A stretch of DNA of 64,000 nucleotides, taken from Isoetes taiwanensis. Its lineage: Eukaryota; Streptophyta; Lycopodiopsida; Isoetales; Isoetaceae. The stretch lies in the NCBI GenBank assembly GCA_021234155.1, contig JAJEKV010000690.1, positions 1-64,000 of the forward strand, read 5' to 3'. Positions 13,476 through 25,615 of this stretch are shown here, one piece after another. The notes under the pieces are model-generated. The model worked only from the letters and a program-made list of their open reading frames with translations. It did not search any database and had not been told where the DNA came from. Numbering within the stretch: position 1 is the stretch's first letter; each line of letters opens with the position of its first letter. Both the position numbers and the translations under genes were made by a program.

Positions 13476-16400
13476 ATTATTAGTTGGTGTGGCACCTGAA
13501 AACCATCAAGGGAAAGTAATTTCGCATGAGCAAGGGAAAGTAATCCTGAGGCTGCATGATCGGGTGTTCGCCATCCCGCTCATGGGGTGGGGTTGTCCGC
13601 CACCTCCCACCATGAATTAGAGACGGGAAGCCAGGATGGGACGGGAAATCTGTTCTGTTCTGGCGGCACAGGATGAGAAATCTCTTCTCGTGGGATGATA
13701 TGTGGTTAAAAGTGAGGGTTTGATGGGGTGGATCGCCTTTAAGCCACGTTGAAACTTTTTAAACTCGGCACCATGGATTTTCCTATGCCATTCTAAACTT
13801 GAGCACCTCGTTAGGTCCTATGGATCATTAGGTCCTATTGGAGATGGTCTCATAGCTTCGAGAAGTAGCAATTGCTGGTGGTATATCATGGAGGGCTCTT
13901 CAGATGTTTTATGTGGTTACAACTGAGGGTTTGATGGGGTGGATTGCCTTAGGCACATTGAAATTTTTTAAACTCAACCACCATGGATCTTCATTTGCCA
14001 TCAGATGTTGTTATGCATGGCGAGTTCTTCCTATGCCATTTTTAGGTCCTATATAGATCTTCGTTTGCACATCATTCTTGTGTGTAACAAACTCTTAAAC
14101 AAATGCATTGACCTTATGCTACAAAGGTTCCACTCTCTAAGTCATTTAATCAGTCTTATAATGCTAATAAGTTTTCTATTATATAAAAGCATTGTCAAGT
14201 AGGAGTTCATCAAGCAGATTGATTAGTTGTAGAAATATATGGAGAAGATCCTATAGTACTCAATTTAGCAGAAGTCGGATTTTTCCTATAGTAAACCCAA
14301 CCAAGAAGATGTTGAACCATTCCATGATGAGTACTCAACTTGTTTCATTTATTTTGTTGTCCGATAGTGGTTTCTTATTTTTTCTCCAATCTTCGTGGTC
14401 GATGGAATTGCCATGTGTTGTAATTTCTTATGTAAGTTATTTCCAAGTCCCGCTCAAGTACACATCCCGGTCTTACTTTTAAGGTCGCTCGCCCATTCCT
14501 ATGGCAATATTTATGTCACATGTAATCATTTTCCCCTTCAATATTGTGGTTTCATCACAAGAATTATCAAGCCTCAAAATACTCACCACCCATTATGGAA
14601 CCCTAGAAACCTATCCAAAATACATGGCCGTTTAATTTATTTGCTGGACATATATGGAAGAGGTTATCATTATATTTATTCAATGCAATATGGCAATGTT
14701 AATTGGTTTTCGCTCGCACTAAAGAATCACAAATCAATTTGTAAAATTTAGAAGCATTTGGGCTTTAAAATCATATTTAAAGAGGATCTTGGTAAACGAA
14801 TGTGCCTTTAGTTGGTGTGCCACTGAAAACCATCAAGGGGAAAGTACTCTGAGTCGCATGACGGGTGTTGGCCATCCCATTCATATGGGCTGTGATGAGA
14901 AATCTCTTCCGTGGGATGATATGTGGTTAAAAGTGAGGGTTTGATGGGGTGGACTGCCTTTAAGCCACGCTTGAAACTTTTTAAACTACCACCATGGATT
15001 TTCCTATGCCATTCTAAACTTGAGCACCTCGTTAGGTCCTATGGATCATTAGGTCCTATTGGAGATGGTCTCATAGCTTCAAGAAGTAGCAATTGCTGGT
15101 GATATATCATGGAGGGCTCTTCGTGATGTTTTATGTGGTTACAAGTGAGGGTTTGATGGGGTGGATTGCCTTAGGCACGTTGAAATTTTTAAACTCAACC
15201 ACCATGGATCTTCATTTGCCATCGATGATATCGAAGTTCTTTATAGATCTTCCTTTGCCATCATGCAATTGGACAAAGGTCCTTGATGTGGCCTATCCTT
15301 GAAAGCATTATAGCTTCTAGAAGTAACAATTGTTGGTGACATATCATGAAGGGCGATATTTTATTCCATCAAGAAAGTTGATGCATTATGCAATCCTCTC
15401 CATACCATGGGTAGGGCCAAGTATATCAATGCAGGTATTGCAATGATGCGAGGATGTGACCTCTACGGAGTTAAACATTATGAACATTTGAAAAAGGGTT
15501 GCCACTATAGACTTCCTATATTTTATTTGAACATTGGTGAAATATTAGAGAAGTACATTTGACTAGGAAGTTTTCTTGTCATCACAAATTGGCATGTCGT
15601 TGATCACTAAACATATGGAAAAACAACTAAAATGCTTCATTCCTTTGGGGTCACCGAACCACCGAACTTATTAGAAAATTATATTCGTGGTTTTTTGGCT
15701 TGTCATCATTGAATTCCGCCCTCTAAGAACATTGTTTACACTTTCTTCCCCTGGCTTAATTTCTTTTCAGATCAAAGGGAAACAAAACTATTCTTGGTCC
15801 CCACCCTATTATGAAGCCCTTATTTTATATGGCAACTTTGTAAATCCACACAAGGCTCCACCTAGAATGCAAGGGACCCCAATAGTTAACATGTGATTTC
15901 TTGTGTGTAACAAACTCTTAAACAAATGCATTGACCTTATGCTACAAAGGTTCCGCTCTCTAAGTCATTTAATCGGGGTCTTATAATGCTAATAAGTTTT
16001 CTATTATATAAAAGCATTGTCAAGTAGGAGTTCATCAAGCAGATTGATTAGTTGTGGAAATATATGGAGAAGATCCTATAGTACTCAATTTAGCGTAAAT
16101 GGGATTTTCCCTATAGTAAACCCAATTCAAGAAGATGATGAGTACTCAACTTGTTTCATTTATTCCGTTGTCCGATAGTGGTTTCTTTATTTTTCTCCTC
16201 AATCTTCGGGTCGATGGAATTACCATGTGTTGTAATTTCATATGTAAGCTATTTCCAAGTCCCCGCCTCAAGTACACATCCCGGTCTTACTTTTAAGGTC
16301 GCTCGGCCCATTCCTATGGCAATATTTATGTCACATGTAATCATTTTCCCTTCAATATTGTGGTTTCATCACAAGAATTATCAAGCCTCAAAATACTACA

Positions 16401-16596
16401 CCACCCATTATGGAACCCTAGAAACCTATCCAAAATACATGGTCGTTTAATTTATTTGCGGAAATATATGGAAGAGGTTATCATTATGTTTATTCAATGC
16501 AATATGGCAATGTTAATTGGTTTCGGCTCGCACTAAAGAATCACAATCAATTTGTAAAATTTAGAAGCATTTGGGCTTTAAAAATCATATTTAAAA
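13476..16596 (+). repeat. Two tandem Y units
   Basis: Two consecutive Y copies (13476-about 14805 and 14806-16596) repeat the same order of blocks: a GGGTTTGATGGGGTGGA block, a GTCCTATGGATCATTAGG block, then the long shared right half. The second unit is longer because it keeps the middle segment (15330-15900) that the first lacks. The minus-strand LINE begins exactly where the second Y reaches CATATTTAAA. Short ORFs recur but no product is recognisable. Confidence 0.75.
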
Positions 16597-17589
16597 GAGA
16601 ATGAGAATGAGAATGATTTTTATCGCCCATCGAGGCCAATCGGCCTATGGGACCTTATATAGGAGCGCTAAGCAAACTTATTACCGTCCGGTTTAAAACC
16701 CTCACCTCAAGGGTTTTCGAGGGAAAACCGCGGGTAAAGTAATAAGAATGTCACAAACTATACAAGTATACATCAATGTTTATATACATGTCAAGTGTGT
16801 GCCCGAGGACATAGCTGATCTCGCATGTCCATAACCTCCTCGAAGATATGATCCCAAAGACCCGCACGGATGCCGTGGCTCAATGTCACATATAACGGCT
16901 GGCTGTGCCCGACCAACTCAACATATCGCGGTTCAAATTTTATCATATGTCGGGCAACTTTGAAGGGTATGAGATTCATCCTCAATGACTCTCATTTGGC
17001 GGCGATTGACAGAGCTTCCCGTCTGGCGTGGCTCACCAATCCATCCGCCTGTCCCAATTCGAAGATGATGTGCCCCGTATGCGAATGGAGGCAATGAGTC
17101 CGCGCTTTTCATGGGCAAGTGGGTACGCAGTAGCATTGCGGGCCTCGTTCCAATGTGGGATTTATGTGGCTTTGGTAGTGTCTTTGTCTTGACTGTTCAA
17201 GGGCATTGGCATCCCAAAGCTTGCCGAGGAAGCAATCGCCAAGATATTGCCTCAAGCTATGGCGACTGCCTCTGTTTGCACATGTATGCACACATGCGTT
17301 CCCGCACATTCCATCTAGCCAACCATTGAGCACTCTTTTTCCCTCCAAGAGCCTTGAGGCTCTGTGCTCCATTGCCATGATATAAGCTAGTTTAGGGGAG
17401 GCGAGCATCGCCCATATTGACCACCTTCTGAAAATAGACAATGTGGCAATCAAGGGTCCCTCTCCAAGAGGCAAGAATCCTCGCCTCCCCGCAATAGAAT
17501 TTGATATGGGACTGTGGACTTCACCCCTAGTGCTCATTACTAAGAAGGCTTTCTGGACTGCTCCAAGTCATTCCAAGTAGCAAGTGATA

Positions 17590-18910
17590 CTACCGGGCCC
17601 CATACTTCCACCCCAGATAAAAAGGACGGGCTCCACTAAGACCTTGAATAGGCGTGGTGATGGGCCCAATCATACAACTCCTCAGCTCTATGACTATTAT
17701 TTTTTGCATTGCATATAGTGCCTTCGGCCCGCCGTCACTTCGTGGAAATGTGTATAGATGTGTCCCGGTGCATAGTAGAAGGAAACTCCACTCCCAAATA
17801 TTTGTATGTGGATGCAACTTCCACATTTTGGCCTCTGGTAGATGGCGGAAGGAGGGGACCCCTACTGACGGAAGATGATATGAAAACCACCTTAGTCTTA
17901 CGGTTGACGCGCATATCACGCCGCGATGGAATGTGTCCGTGGCATCGAGATGTCGATTGCATGTCCGGCGGGTGTGTAAGCTAGGAGGTCCACATCATCA
18001 GCATATATTAACCGCCCGATGATCCGATAGAGAAGGTGAGCTCCATCGCCCCCCATTATCGCCAAGCCAGCTCTCTAATTGATCAATGTAAAGCCCAAAC
18101 AATGTTGGGGAGAGAGGGCATTTCGACAAACCCCGTCACGCTATCAAATGGTTGGCTTGTCTGCTGCAACCGTGCTCGGCATCTTTCAGATATACTTCAT
18201 TAATCGCATTTCTCGCAAATCTGAGGAACCCTTTGTTGATCTTGCCCATAGTTTTTCTCGAGCCGCATGTCAAACGCCTTCGCGTGAAAATCCACAAAGC
18301 AACAATATAGATCCTAACGGGTTCCCATTTGTCTTCAATCAGAGTTATAGCGTGAAGATGTGGTCAATGGTTGAGTGCGGTCTGAATCCCGCCTCGGGTG
18401 AGGGCCCGCACCTCTGCCGCCTACCGCCCTGGAGCTCAATCGCTAATGCTCAAGAATCCCAAAGAAGCAATTTTGCAAACACCGAACTGGACCATGATTG
18501 TTCGATAATTGGGTGGGCAAAGTGTGGGTCACCCGCCTTATATATGGGGAACAACTCGCTATTGGTCCACCGCAGCGGAAACCTTCATGTAATGCCTTGT
18601 TGAACAAGGCGGAAGATCGGTATTATGGACGGCCCTGCCCCACTTAAGCAATTCTGCCTACATACCATCCAAGTCTGGGGCTTTCCCATTGGCAAGACGC
18701 CGCAAGCCTTGTTCCACGTCCGAATCTGTGGATTTCCCAGATCGGGCCTTCTTTGCAAGGGTAATGCCGCATGTGCACCCCGAGGGTCGATAGCTGTTGC
18801 AAGTATTGTCTCCCACCGCCGGGAGTGATATTCCCCGTGATGCATCGGGCTTTCTAAGAACCCTTTTTGCCGTAAGGTCCCGGGATGACGCTTCAGGAGG
18901 TAAAACATTT
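17590..18910 (-). pseudogene. LINE reverse transcriptase domain, frameshifted
   Basis: The minus-strand frames hold a GKAPDLDGM motif (18661-18693), which is the conserved KAPGPDG block of LINE polymerases. Further downstream is LIYADDVDLLAY, whose YADDV active-site motif is coded at 17991-18005; the two adjacent Asp residues are the catalytic metal ligands. The frame shifts several times between these blocks, so no polymerase can be made from this copy as read. Confidence 0.8.
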
Positions 18911-19188
18911 CCTTTTGATGCGTTGCAATGTACCCGCTTTCTTAGCTTTAAGGAAGATGCAATCTTGTCGACCGCATGTGGGTAAAGCGTAATCGTGACT
19001 TGGCGGAGCCACCGCGTTTGTGTTCCTTGCACTGCGCATCAAACCATTGATTATGTGGGAAGGTTGTGTTCTCGGAGGTCCCTCTTGGGCGGTTTATCCC
19101 AAAGCACCTCTCTGCCGGAGTCCTAAGCACATCGGGTCACCGTCTCCATTTGCTGCTCTAGTGTAGGATGTTGCAAAATTTCCGCCAG

Positions 19189-20090
19189 TCATCTATAAGC
19201 ATCCGGGCATAAGCCCCTCGTGATGTTTCCAATCGCATGCTGAGGCATGTGAGGAGTTTTTGCGGGGGGTTCGCGACAACCCCGCCAAGCCAACTTCAAG
19301 TAAAGTGGTAAGTGGTCCGAGTCAATTTCTTCATCCCTATTAGTTGTTCCCACCCGGAAAGTGCTTGACGACATGCATATCTTGCTCGTGCACCAAAGAC
19401 ATAGTCCACCACACTAGATCCGCCCCCTGGTTTTCCCCGCCTACAAGTGCTCTTGCAAGTGGAAGGCCACCGTGCTAGTCCATTGCGCATTACCCGGGTC
19501 AAAGATACCGCAGAGCAAAAAGCAATCGTCGACCATAGCGCATGACCCGATTGTCATCTTATGTCCGTGGCCAAGCTCCTTCGCAGGATGCAACCGCAAT
19601 ATATCATCGGGCCAAGGGATCAAATCTCATGGGTTGTTCTACCCTGGTGCACGATTGAAGTCTCCAAGGAGTATGACATCGCCTAACCGCTATGTGCGTA
19701 TGTCATCATATAGATCGACATAGGGGTCCAGCCTATCCACATCCGAGTGGGTGTGATAGAAGTTGCTTTTTCGCATGTGGAAAGTAGCAGGCCGCCACAA
19801 AGAGGGGTCACATCGCGGTTTTGCACACGCACCCACAGTGTACTGGTTGTGCTTATCCGTCTTGAACAAGGAGATTGATTGTGCCAAGGTTGTTCGGTAG
19901 TAGCAGTAACCCCCATGCCCCCCGCGCTCCCGTGGCAATCATTGAAGATTGAGTAGGCCGTATCCCCGTAAGTCCGGGTATCCCGTGGTCCCGCATGTTC
20001 CCATGATATGAGGAAGATGAAATCCATGTCCGCAAAGAAACGATATGAACAGACTATCTCCCTTGAACCACAAAGTGGAAGCCCAGGCAA
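19189..20090 (-). pseudogene. LINE APE-type endonuclease domain, frameshifted
   Basis: The minus-strand frame reads DEEIDSDHLPLYL at about 19304-19336. SDHLPL is the C-terminal catalytic block of LINE endonucleases (the SDH motif of the exonuclease-endonuclease-phosphatase fold). Upstream fragments in shifted frames give a FADMDFIFL stretch typical of an earlier strand of the same fold. The domain lies 5' of the polymerase as expected. The frame is broken at several points. Confidence 0.7.
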
Positions 20091-20130
20091 ATCTGTGTGA
20101 GACTATGAAACACAATTCCTACATGCAAAT

Positions 20131-20529
20131 CACATGGGCAAAGCAGGGAGATTCAAGGGGCTTTCCAGCGAAACAAATTTCGGCGGAAGCGGGTTAAAAT
20201 GTGCCAGCAAATAAAAGGTGAGGCAATGATACCCAGGAGCACAGAGGGGTTTGCGGCCTGATTTACTTGCAGCCAGAAAATTCGAGGTTTTGTAAGAGGA
20301 AAAATTATTGAAACATATAAAATTACATACCATTAGGAAGAAATCTGCCCCGATGACTTTCCAAGCGGCAATAAATTTTAACTTTGGCCAAGTTCTTGAT
20401 CTCGAATATGATCTTGTTTGGGCCTGACACCGTTGGGACCCAATTTGCAGCCCGAAAATCTGTGTTTCCTGATGCGCAGATGGTCAGTGAAACATATCCA
20501 AATCACATACCAACGGGTGGATGGCTTTC
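20131..20529. other. No gene seen between LINE and repeat Y
   Basis: About 400 bases that could be LINE 5' untranslated region or filler. It holds an imperfect direct duplication: the block at about 20265-20360 resembles 20440-20535 (GCAGCC...AAAATC, then AAACATAT and a TACCA...GG block). Confidence 0.4.
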
Positions 20530-22400
20530 CAGCCATTTTGTGAAACTTTTAAACTCGGCCACCATGGATTTTCCTATGCCATTCTAAACTTGAGCACCTT
20601 GTTAGGTCCTATGGATCATTAGGTCCTATTGGAGATGGTCTCATATGTGGTTAAAAGTGAGGGTTTGATGGGGTGGACCGCCTTAAGCCACGCGTTGAAA
20701 CTTTTAAACTTCGGCCACCATGGATTTTCCTATGCCATTCTAAACTTGAGCACCTCGTTAGGTCCTATGGATCATTAGGTCCTATTGGAGATGGTCTCAT
20801 AGCCGGTGAAGTAGCAATTGCTGGTGATATATCATGGAGGGCTCTTCGAGATGTTTTATGTGGTTACAAGTGAGGGTTTGATGGGGTGGATTGCCTTAGG
20901 GCGTTGAAATTTTTAAACTCAACCACCATGAATCTTCATTTGCCATCGATGTTGTTATGCGTGGTGAGTTCTTCCTATGCCATTTTTAGGTCCTATATAG
21001 ATCTTCGTTTGCACATCATGCAATTGGAGATGGTGTCATATCGAGTTTTTTTTATAGATCTTCCTTTGCCATCATGCAATTGGACAGTGCTCCTTGATGT
21101 GCCTATCCCCAAGCATTATAGCTTCTAGAAGTAACAATTGTTGATGACATATCATGAAGGGCAGATATTTTATTCCATCAAGAAAGTTGATGCATTATGC
21201 AATCCTCTCCATACCATGGGTAGGGCCAAGTATATCAATGTAGGTATTGCAATGATGCCAGGATGTGACCTCTACGGAGTTAAACATTATGAACATTTGA
21301 AAAAGGGTTGCCACTATAAACTTCCTTTGTTTTATTTGAACATTGGTGAAATATTAGAGAAGTGCATTTGACTAGGAAGTTTTCTTGTCATCACAAATTG
21401 GCATGTCGTTGATCACTAAACATATGGAAAAACAACTAAAATGCTTCTTTCCTTTGGGGTCACTGAACCACCGACTTATTAGAAAATTATATTCGTAGTT
21501 TTTTAACAGTTGTCATCATTGAATTCGGCCTATAAGAAGATTGCTTACACTTTCTTCCTTGCTTAATTTCTTTTAGATCAGGTGGAAACAAACTATTCTT
21601 GGTCCCCACCCTATTATGAAGCCCTTATTTTATATGGCAACTCTGTAAATCCACACAAGGCTCCACCTAGAATGCAAGGGATCCCAATAGTTAACATGTG
21701 ATTTCTTGTGTGTAACAAACTCTTAAACAAATGCATTGACCTTATGCTACAAAGGTTCCACTCTCTAAGTCATTTAATCAGTCTTATTGGAGAAGATCCT
21801 ATAGTACTCAATTTAGCAGAAGTGGGATTTTCCCTATAGTAAACTGACCCGAAGAAGATGTTGAACGATTTCATGATGAGTACTCAACTTGTTTCATTTA
21901 TTCTGTTGTCTGATAGTGGTTTCTTATTTTTCTCCGAATCTTGTGGTCGGATGGAATTACCTTGTGTTGTAATTTCATATATAAGCTATTTCCAAGTCCT
22001 GCCTGAAGTACACATCCTGGGTCTTACTTTAAGATCAGGCTCATCCATTCCTATGGCAAAATTTATGTCACATGTAATCATTTGCCCCTTCAATATTGTG
22101 GTTTCATTATAAAAATGATCAAGCCTCAAAATTCTCACCACCCATTATGGAACCCTAGAGACCTATCCAAAATACATGGCTGTTTAATTTATTTGCTAGA
22201 CATATGTGGAAGAGATTATCACTATGTTTATTCAATGCAATATGGCAATGTTAGTTGGTTTCTGCGTTCAGAAAAATCATATTTAAATGCGTTCAGAAGC
22301 ATTTGGGCTTTAAAAATCATATTTAAAGAGGAACTTGTTAAGCGTAATGTGCCTTGTTTTTTTTTTCTTCGCCCCCCCCCCTCCCCTTTTTTTTTGTTTG
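20530..22400 (+). repeat. Repeat Y, longest copy
   Basis: This copy holds all Y blocks and repeats its left block twice (20530-20660 and 20640-20790). A frame at about 21160-21371 (QIFYSIKKVDALCNPLH to LNIGEILEKCI) is also open around 15350-15560, so it could descend from a real exon, but I do not recognise the protein. The unit ends in a C/T-rich tract (22356-22400), after which repeat X starts. Confidence 0.7.
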
Positions 22401-22555
22401 TGTTAAATCCTTTAGCTATTGTTAACACATTGAATATGCATTTGCGTAACATTGTACCTCATTAGAGGAAGTAGAAGTATTGGTGATGGTAGAATGATGA
22501 ATGTATACGTGATATTTATCCTTAGTTGAAATGGGTCAACATTGGTAAAACATGT
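22401..22555 (+). repeat. Left piece of repeat X interrupted by Helitron-like insertion
   Basis: X sequence runs to AAAACATGT and stops at 22555. The continuation TAATGGTAATC is found at 25165. Uninterrupted copies of the same stretch occur at about 6630 and 25770, so this is one X copy split by 2.6 kb. Confidence 0.85.
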
Positions 22556-22935
22556 TCACTATCACTACTTATGTAAAGCAGTGTATTTTGTTCTTAAAAA
22601 AATTGGATGTCTAATATTTCTGGGCTGAGAGCGATCCTGGCGCTCGACACGTACATTTTTTCTTCATTTCTAAAATCTTAAAAAGAAAATGCTGATTAAC
22701 ACGTGGATCTTCCCCTTTCTTCTCTTCCTTGCTCTGCAAGCAATCCATCGCTATGGATCCTCGTCTTGGTTTCTTGAGGAAAGCCAGATAAAGATAAAGA
22801 TCAAAATAACTTCAAAGCTCACGCCTTCCGGCTATGGCGACATACCTTGGCGATGTTGCGTCCATTCATATTTTCGGCCTTGCCAGATGCTGTAGCAGTG
22901 CTGCACAAATTTTTGCCCTCAAATAACGAGGATTA

Positions 22936-23200
22936 AGCAGAAAACATTTACTCCTGTGATGAGTTCCGCATGTATAAATTCAAGGTTCGAAGGTGCATGA
23001 GAGGAAGAAGCCATAACTGGACGGAATGCCCCTTTGCTAATCCTGGAGAGAAGGCAAGAAGGAGATATCCAAGATGGGTTCCATATCTGGGCACTGCTTG
23101 CCCTGATTTTAGAAAGGGAAACTGCAAACAGGGCGATGTTATATGGCCATGGGGTTTTTGAATGCTGGCTTCATCCTGCTCGCTACAGAACTCATGGGGT
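22936..23200 (+). pseudogene. RR-TZF tandem CCCH zinc-finger gene fragment
   Basis: The frame reads [16 protein letters not shown], then a block with [19 protein letters not shown], then [16 protein letters not shown]. After a break the next frame continues [15 protein letters not shown]. This is the arginine-rich region plus tandem CCCH fingers of the plant RR-TZF family (AtTZF/OZF type; cytoplasmic RNA-binding regulators of mRNA turnover). A few codons are missing after KQGD where the family has a Cys-Glu-(Tyr/Phe)-Ala-His stretch, so one CCCH finger loses ligands. There is no start region and no C-terminal half. It is a captured fragment. Confidence 0.85.
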
Positions 23201-23262
23201 TCGAGCTATGGCTATGGTGGATTCGAGCTATGGCTATGGTGGATTTTCATTCGAGCTATGGC
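23170..23262 (+). repeat. Short tandem repeat, TCGAGCTATGGCTATGGTGGAT unit
   Basis: A roughly 21-22 base unit built on TTCGAGCTATGGCTATGGTGG is repeated about three times directly after the TZF fragment. It would code for Gly/Tyr/Ser-rich repeats in one frame and may be the expanded, low-complexity tail of that gene fragment. Confidence 0.6.
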
Positions 23263-23399
23263 ACAGTGGTGGATCCGTCCCCTGTAGATTTCCGCCGGAG
23301 TTGTGCAAACTTAAAAGATCCAAGCATTTTGCCTCCCCTGCATTTCAAGTTTCTTCCCCTTTTCAAATTCAGTTCATATTTTTCTGTCGTGCCCACCTT

Positions 23400-23670
23400 T
23401 CTTTCCCTTCACAAAACCCTACTTCTTTCGCCATGGATCTGGCACCCCAAATCGGCCACCCCAAATCTGCCATCACTGCCACTGTTGTACCCTATGCTGC
23501 ATCTTCTTCCATATTTTTTTCCGATCCAATGCGAGGAATGCAAATGTGGGGACGTATTCTGCTCCCTCCATTGCTATTCAGATAAACATAACTGTGCCTT
23601 TTCACAAAACTGCCGGCCGAGGCCATAGCCAAGGCTAATCTGGTGGTTATGGCTAGGAAGATTTTTTGTT
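23400..23670 (+). pseudogene. A20/AN1 stress-associated-protein fragment (AN1 finger)
   Basis: The frame at about 23518-23628 reads QCEECKCGDVFCSLH then CYSDKHNC, matching the second half of an AN1 zinc finger (CRCG-x-x-FC-x-x-HRY-x-x-x-H-x-C) with the usual His-Arg-Tyr changed to His-Cys-Tyr. A shifted frame continues EAIAKANLVVMARKI, which corresponds to the short conserved tail that ends plant SAP proteins (usually EAIAKANPVVKAEKI). A 5'-UTR-like stretch and an ATG (23433) precede it without introns, which suggests a retroprocessed or captured piece. The upstream Cys pair and the A20 finger are not readable. Confidence 0.7.
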
Positions 23671-24063
23671 GTTCTTGCAAATGAATCTTTTTAGAACAAG
23701 TTCATGGGGAAAGTCTATGCCTTGGCAGAAGGAATACATACAAACACAATTTCATCTCTGACAGGAAACAATGTCAAAATAGCATGGTGTAGCGTTTTGA
23801 TTGAACAGCCCATGGAGAAAGTTATGGCCCAACTCCAAATTTGCAAGTGTATTAAACAGAATTCCTAGCCCGTGCCCAGCTCCAAAATATAAAACTTAAA
23901 CAAACTTTTTAAGACGTGATGGAGTCAACGAGCCGACTCCAAAATCACGTCTCCTTTTACAGATACTGGCACTTGTTGGAGTAACGAGCCTTTAACTTCA
24001 AGAATTAAGTCCTCTCTGCATAAAACATAAGAGTTATTGTTAATATTCTCAAATCCGAACCAG

Positions 24064-24690
24064 CTAGAATTCCACCCATCTATACATACTTTTTAGCTCA
24101 GAAATGTCTACTTTCTTTGCTTTCCTTTTCTGTGATGAAGTGCCCGAAACAACACCTTCAATATGTTCTAATGGTGTGGATGCATGGGTCGCTGAAGGCA
24201 AGCTGGCTTCAATATATCCTAATGGTGCGGATGAATGGCATAAGATGCTGGAGCGGCATTCAGCATTATTTGTTTCCGCATAAAAACTTTCACATGTGCT
24301 TGGTACAAGCCTTGGGCTGCAATCAATGTGCCTTTCACTTAGCACATTTTCGTCTTCTACTGTAACTTGAATGCTATTTGGATTATTTTTCACACTGGAA
24401 GGGACAGAATGGGCAGGCAGATCATGTCCGGGTTTTTCAATGCATGAACCCTGCACAACATTCTCAACACCATCAATGTTCTGGGCACCGCTATGTATAT
24501 TGTTATTCTGCTCAATCCCTGCCATTGGTTCTGATCAACATCACCATCATCGGATTGTTTGGACTCATATTGGCTTGTGTTTTGAAGCTTATCACCAGTT
24601 TGGGTTGTAGCTGGAACTTTACTCTTAGATATACTGAACTTGACATGAATAATCTTTGGCCCATTCACAACAGCCACATTTCTCGGGTTT
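24064..24690 (-). pseudogene. Third captured gene fragment, C-terminal exon, unknown protein
   Basis: On the minus strand, RNVAVVNGPKIIHVKFSI opens a frame that runs to about 24530. After a one-base shift a second long frame continues to a natural stop after KAKKVDISELKSMYRWVEF. The composition (Ser/Asn/Glu-rich linker, basic patch, short hydrophobic end) looks like a genuine C-terminal exon. I do not recognise the family. It lies in the opposite orientation to the two zinc-finger fragments inside the same insertion, so three unrelated pieces were assembled. Confidence 0.5.
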
Positions 24691-25130
24691 GAGACAAAGT
24701 TTCAAAAATCTATTGCCCACAAGATTTTAATGCATCATTTAAATCCGTGAACATTCATTTAAATCCGTGAGGGCAATTTCCTCGCAGAGGAGCAAGATCT
24801 TTCTTGGAAGAAAATTGCAGGGGGCTTGCAGATTATTAACAAGCAGAAATAGTCCATTAATTTTGTTGAACCGCAGAGCATTGCAGCCAGACAAAGGCGA
24901 AAAAAGATGAGCAAAAGCATTTCAATTTTTCAGAAGCTTATTCCAGAAGAAAATAAGCACCGCTTCCATGCCTATGAAGCAATTAGATTCGTGTAAAAAA
25001 TTCAGGTCCAAGGTCCAAGCAGAAAAGAGTTCAGAACTTACAATTTTTAACTGGCACAAAGAACCTCCTTGTGCCACATTACACGTTAATCGTGGGTCCA
25101 AGTCAACAAGTTTAGAACCAAAGAAATGTT

Positions 25131-25152
25131 CGCGGCGGCCTTGGCCGCCGCG
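25131..25152. other. GC hairpin near the Helitron-like 3' end
   Basis: CGCGGCGGCC, a TT spacer and GGCCGCCGCG form a perfect 10-bp stem. The AT-rich flanks (AAGAAAT before, ATTTCTT after) extend the dyad. It lies 12 bases before the junction with repeat X. Confidence 0.85.
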
Positions 25153-25164
25153 ATAAATTTCTTG

Positions 25165-25615
25165 TAATGGTAATCTAAAAGGGAAAAAGAATGGACGGGT
25201 AAAAAAATGTATGGAAGTCACCGGAATTGATGGCAGAGAAATGGTGGAAGACGGCTCTAAAAGATGGGTGCCTCCCCAAAAATTATTGAAGGATTCGTGA
25301 CCTAGGAGACTACTGCAATATGCAGGCGGCATTTATCAAGGTAAAATGGTCTTAAATAAACTCTAACCCTAAAAATATGAGCTATGATTTTGGTAACCAG
25401 GAATCAGAGGAAGAAGAAGCGCCAGAATATGAAATGAACAGGGAATTAATCTAGTGTCTTAGATCAGTTCAATTGGAGAAACTAGATATGGATAAAAGGG
25501 GCAGAGACAGGAGCTATGACACTAAGCGTAATTTTGGTGAAGGCAGCTCCGGATTTGCTACCAAAAGAGGAGCTTATTCTAATACGAAACCATCTGGGTT
25601 TTATAGAAACGATTG
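25165..25615 (+). pseudogene. Right piece of split repeat X, chimeric ORF without RNase H
   Basis: X resumes here and carries the MSYDFGN-like start (about 25378) and the GEGSSGFATKRGAYSN block. It stops at about 25615, before the RNase H tail, where another X copy begins. A stop codon interrupts the early ORF (about 25453). Confidence 0.65.

Larger units (their letters stand above)
16597..20130 (-). mobile_element. LINE (non-LTR retrotransposon), decayed
   Basis: Read on the minus strand, the order is endonuclease (about 20090-19190), reverse transcriptase (about 18910-17500), a C-terminal region (to about 16790), and a 3' end with a TCATTC repeat (about 16597-16616). Diagnostic motifs are SDHLPL (endonuclease), GKAPDLDGM (RT fingers) and YADDV (RT active site). 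Frameshifts occur throughout. The 3' end abuts repeat Y cleanly. The 5' end is approximate, because the sequence from 20131 to 20529 has no recognisable content. A truncated copy of the same family is at 3030-3617. Confidence 0.85.
22556..25164 (+). mobile_element. Helitron-like element with captured gene fragments
   Basis: A 2,609-bp insertion into repeat X with no target-site duplication. It begins TC (TCACTATCAC) and ends with a GC-rich hairpin (25131-25152), 12 bases (ATAAATTTCTTG), and then host T. Helitrons begin TC, end CTRR with a hairpin about 10-12 bases before the end, and insert without duplication. Here the last four bases are CTTG instead of CTRR, and the host site is T/T instead of A/T. 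No Rep/helicase is present, so it would be non-autonomous. It carries fragments of an RR-TZF gene, an A20/AN1 gene and a third gene. Confidence 0.7.

Noticed and set aside
17735-18603. Plus-strand ORFs in the LINE region
   Set aside because: They are shadows of the minus-strand reverse transcriptase, whose YADD and GKAPDLDG motifs fix the sense strand.
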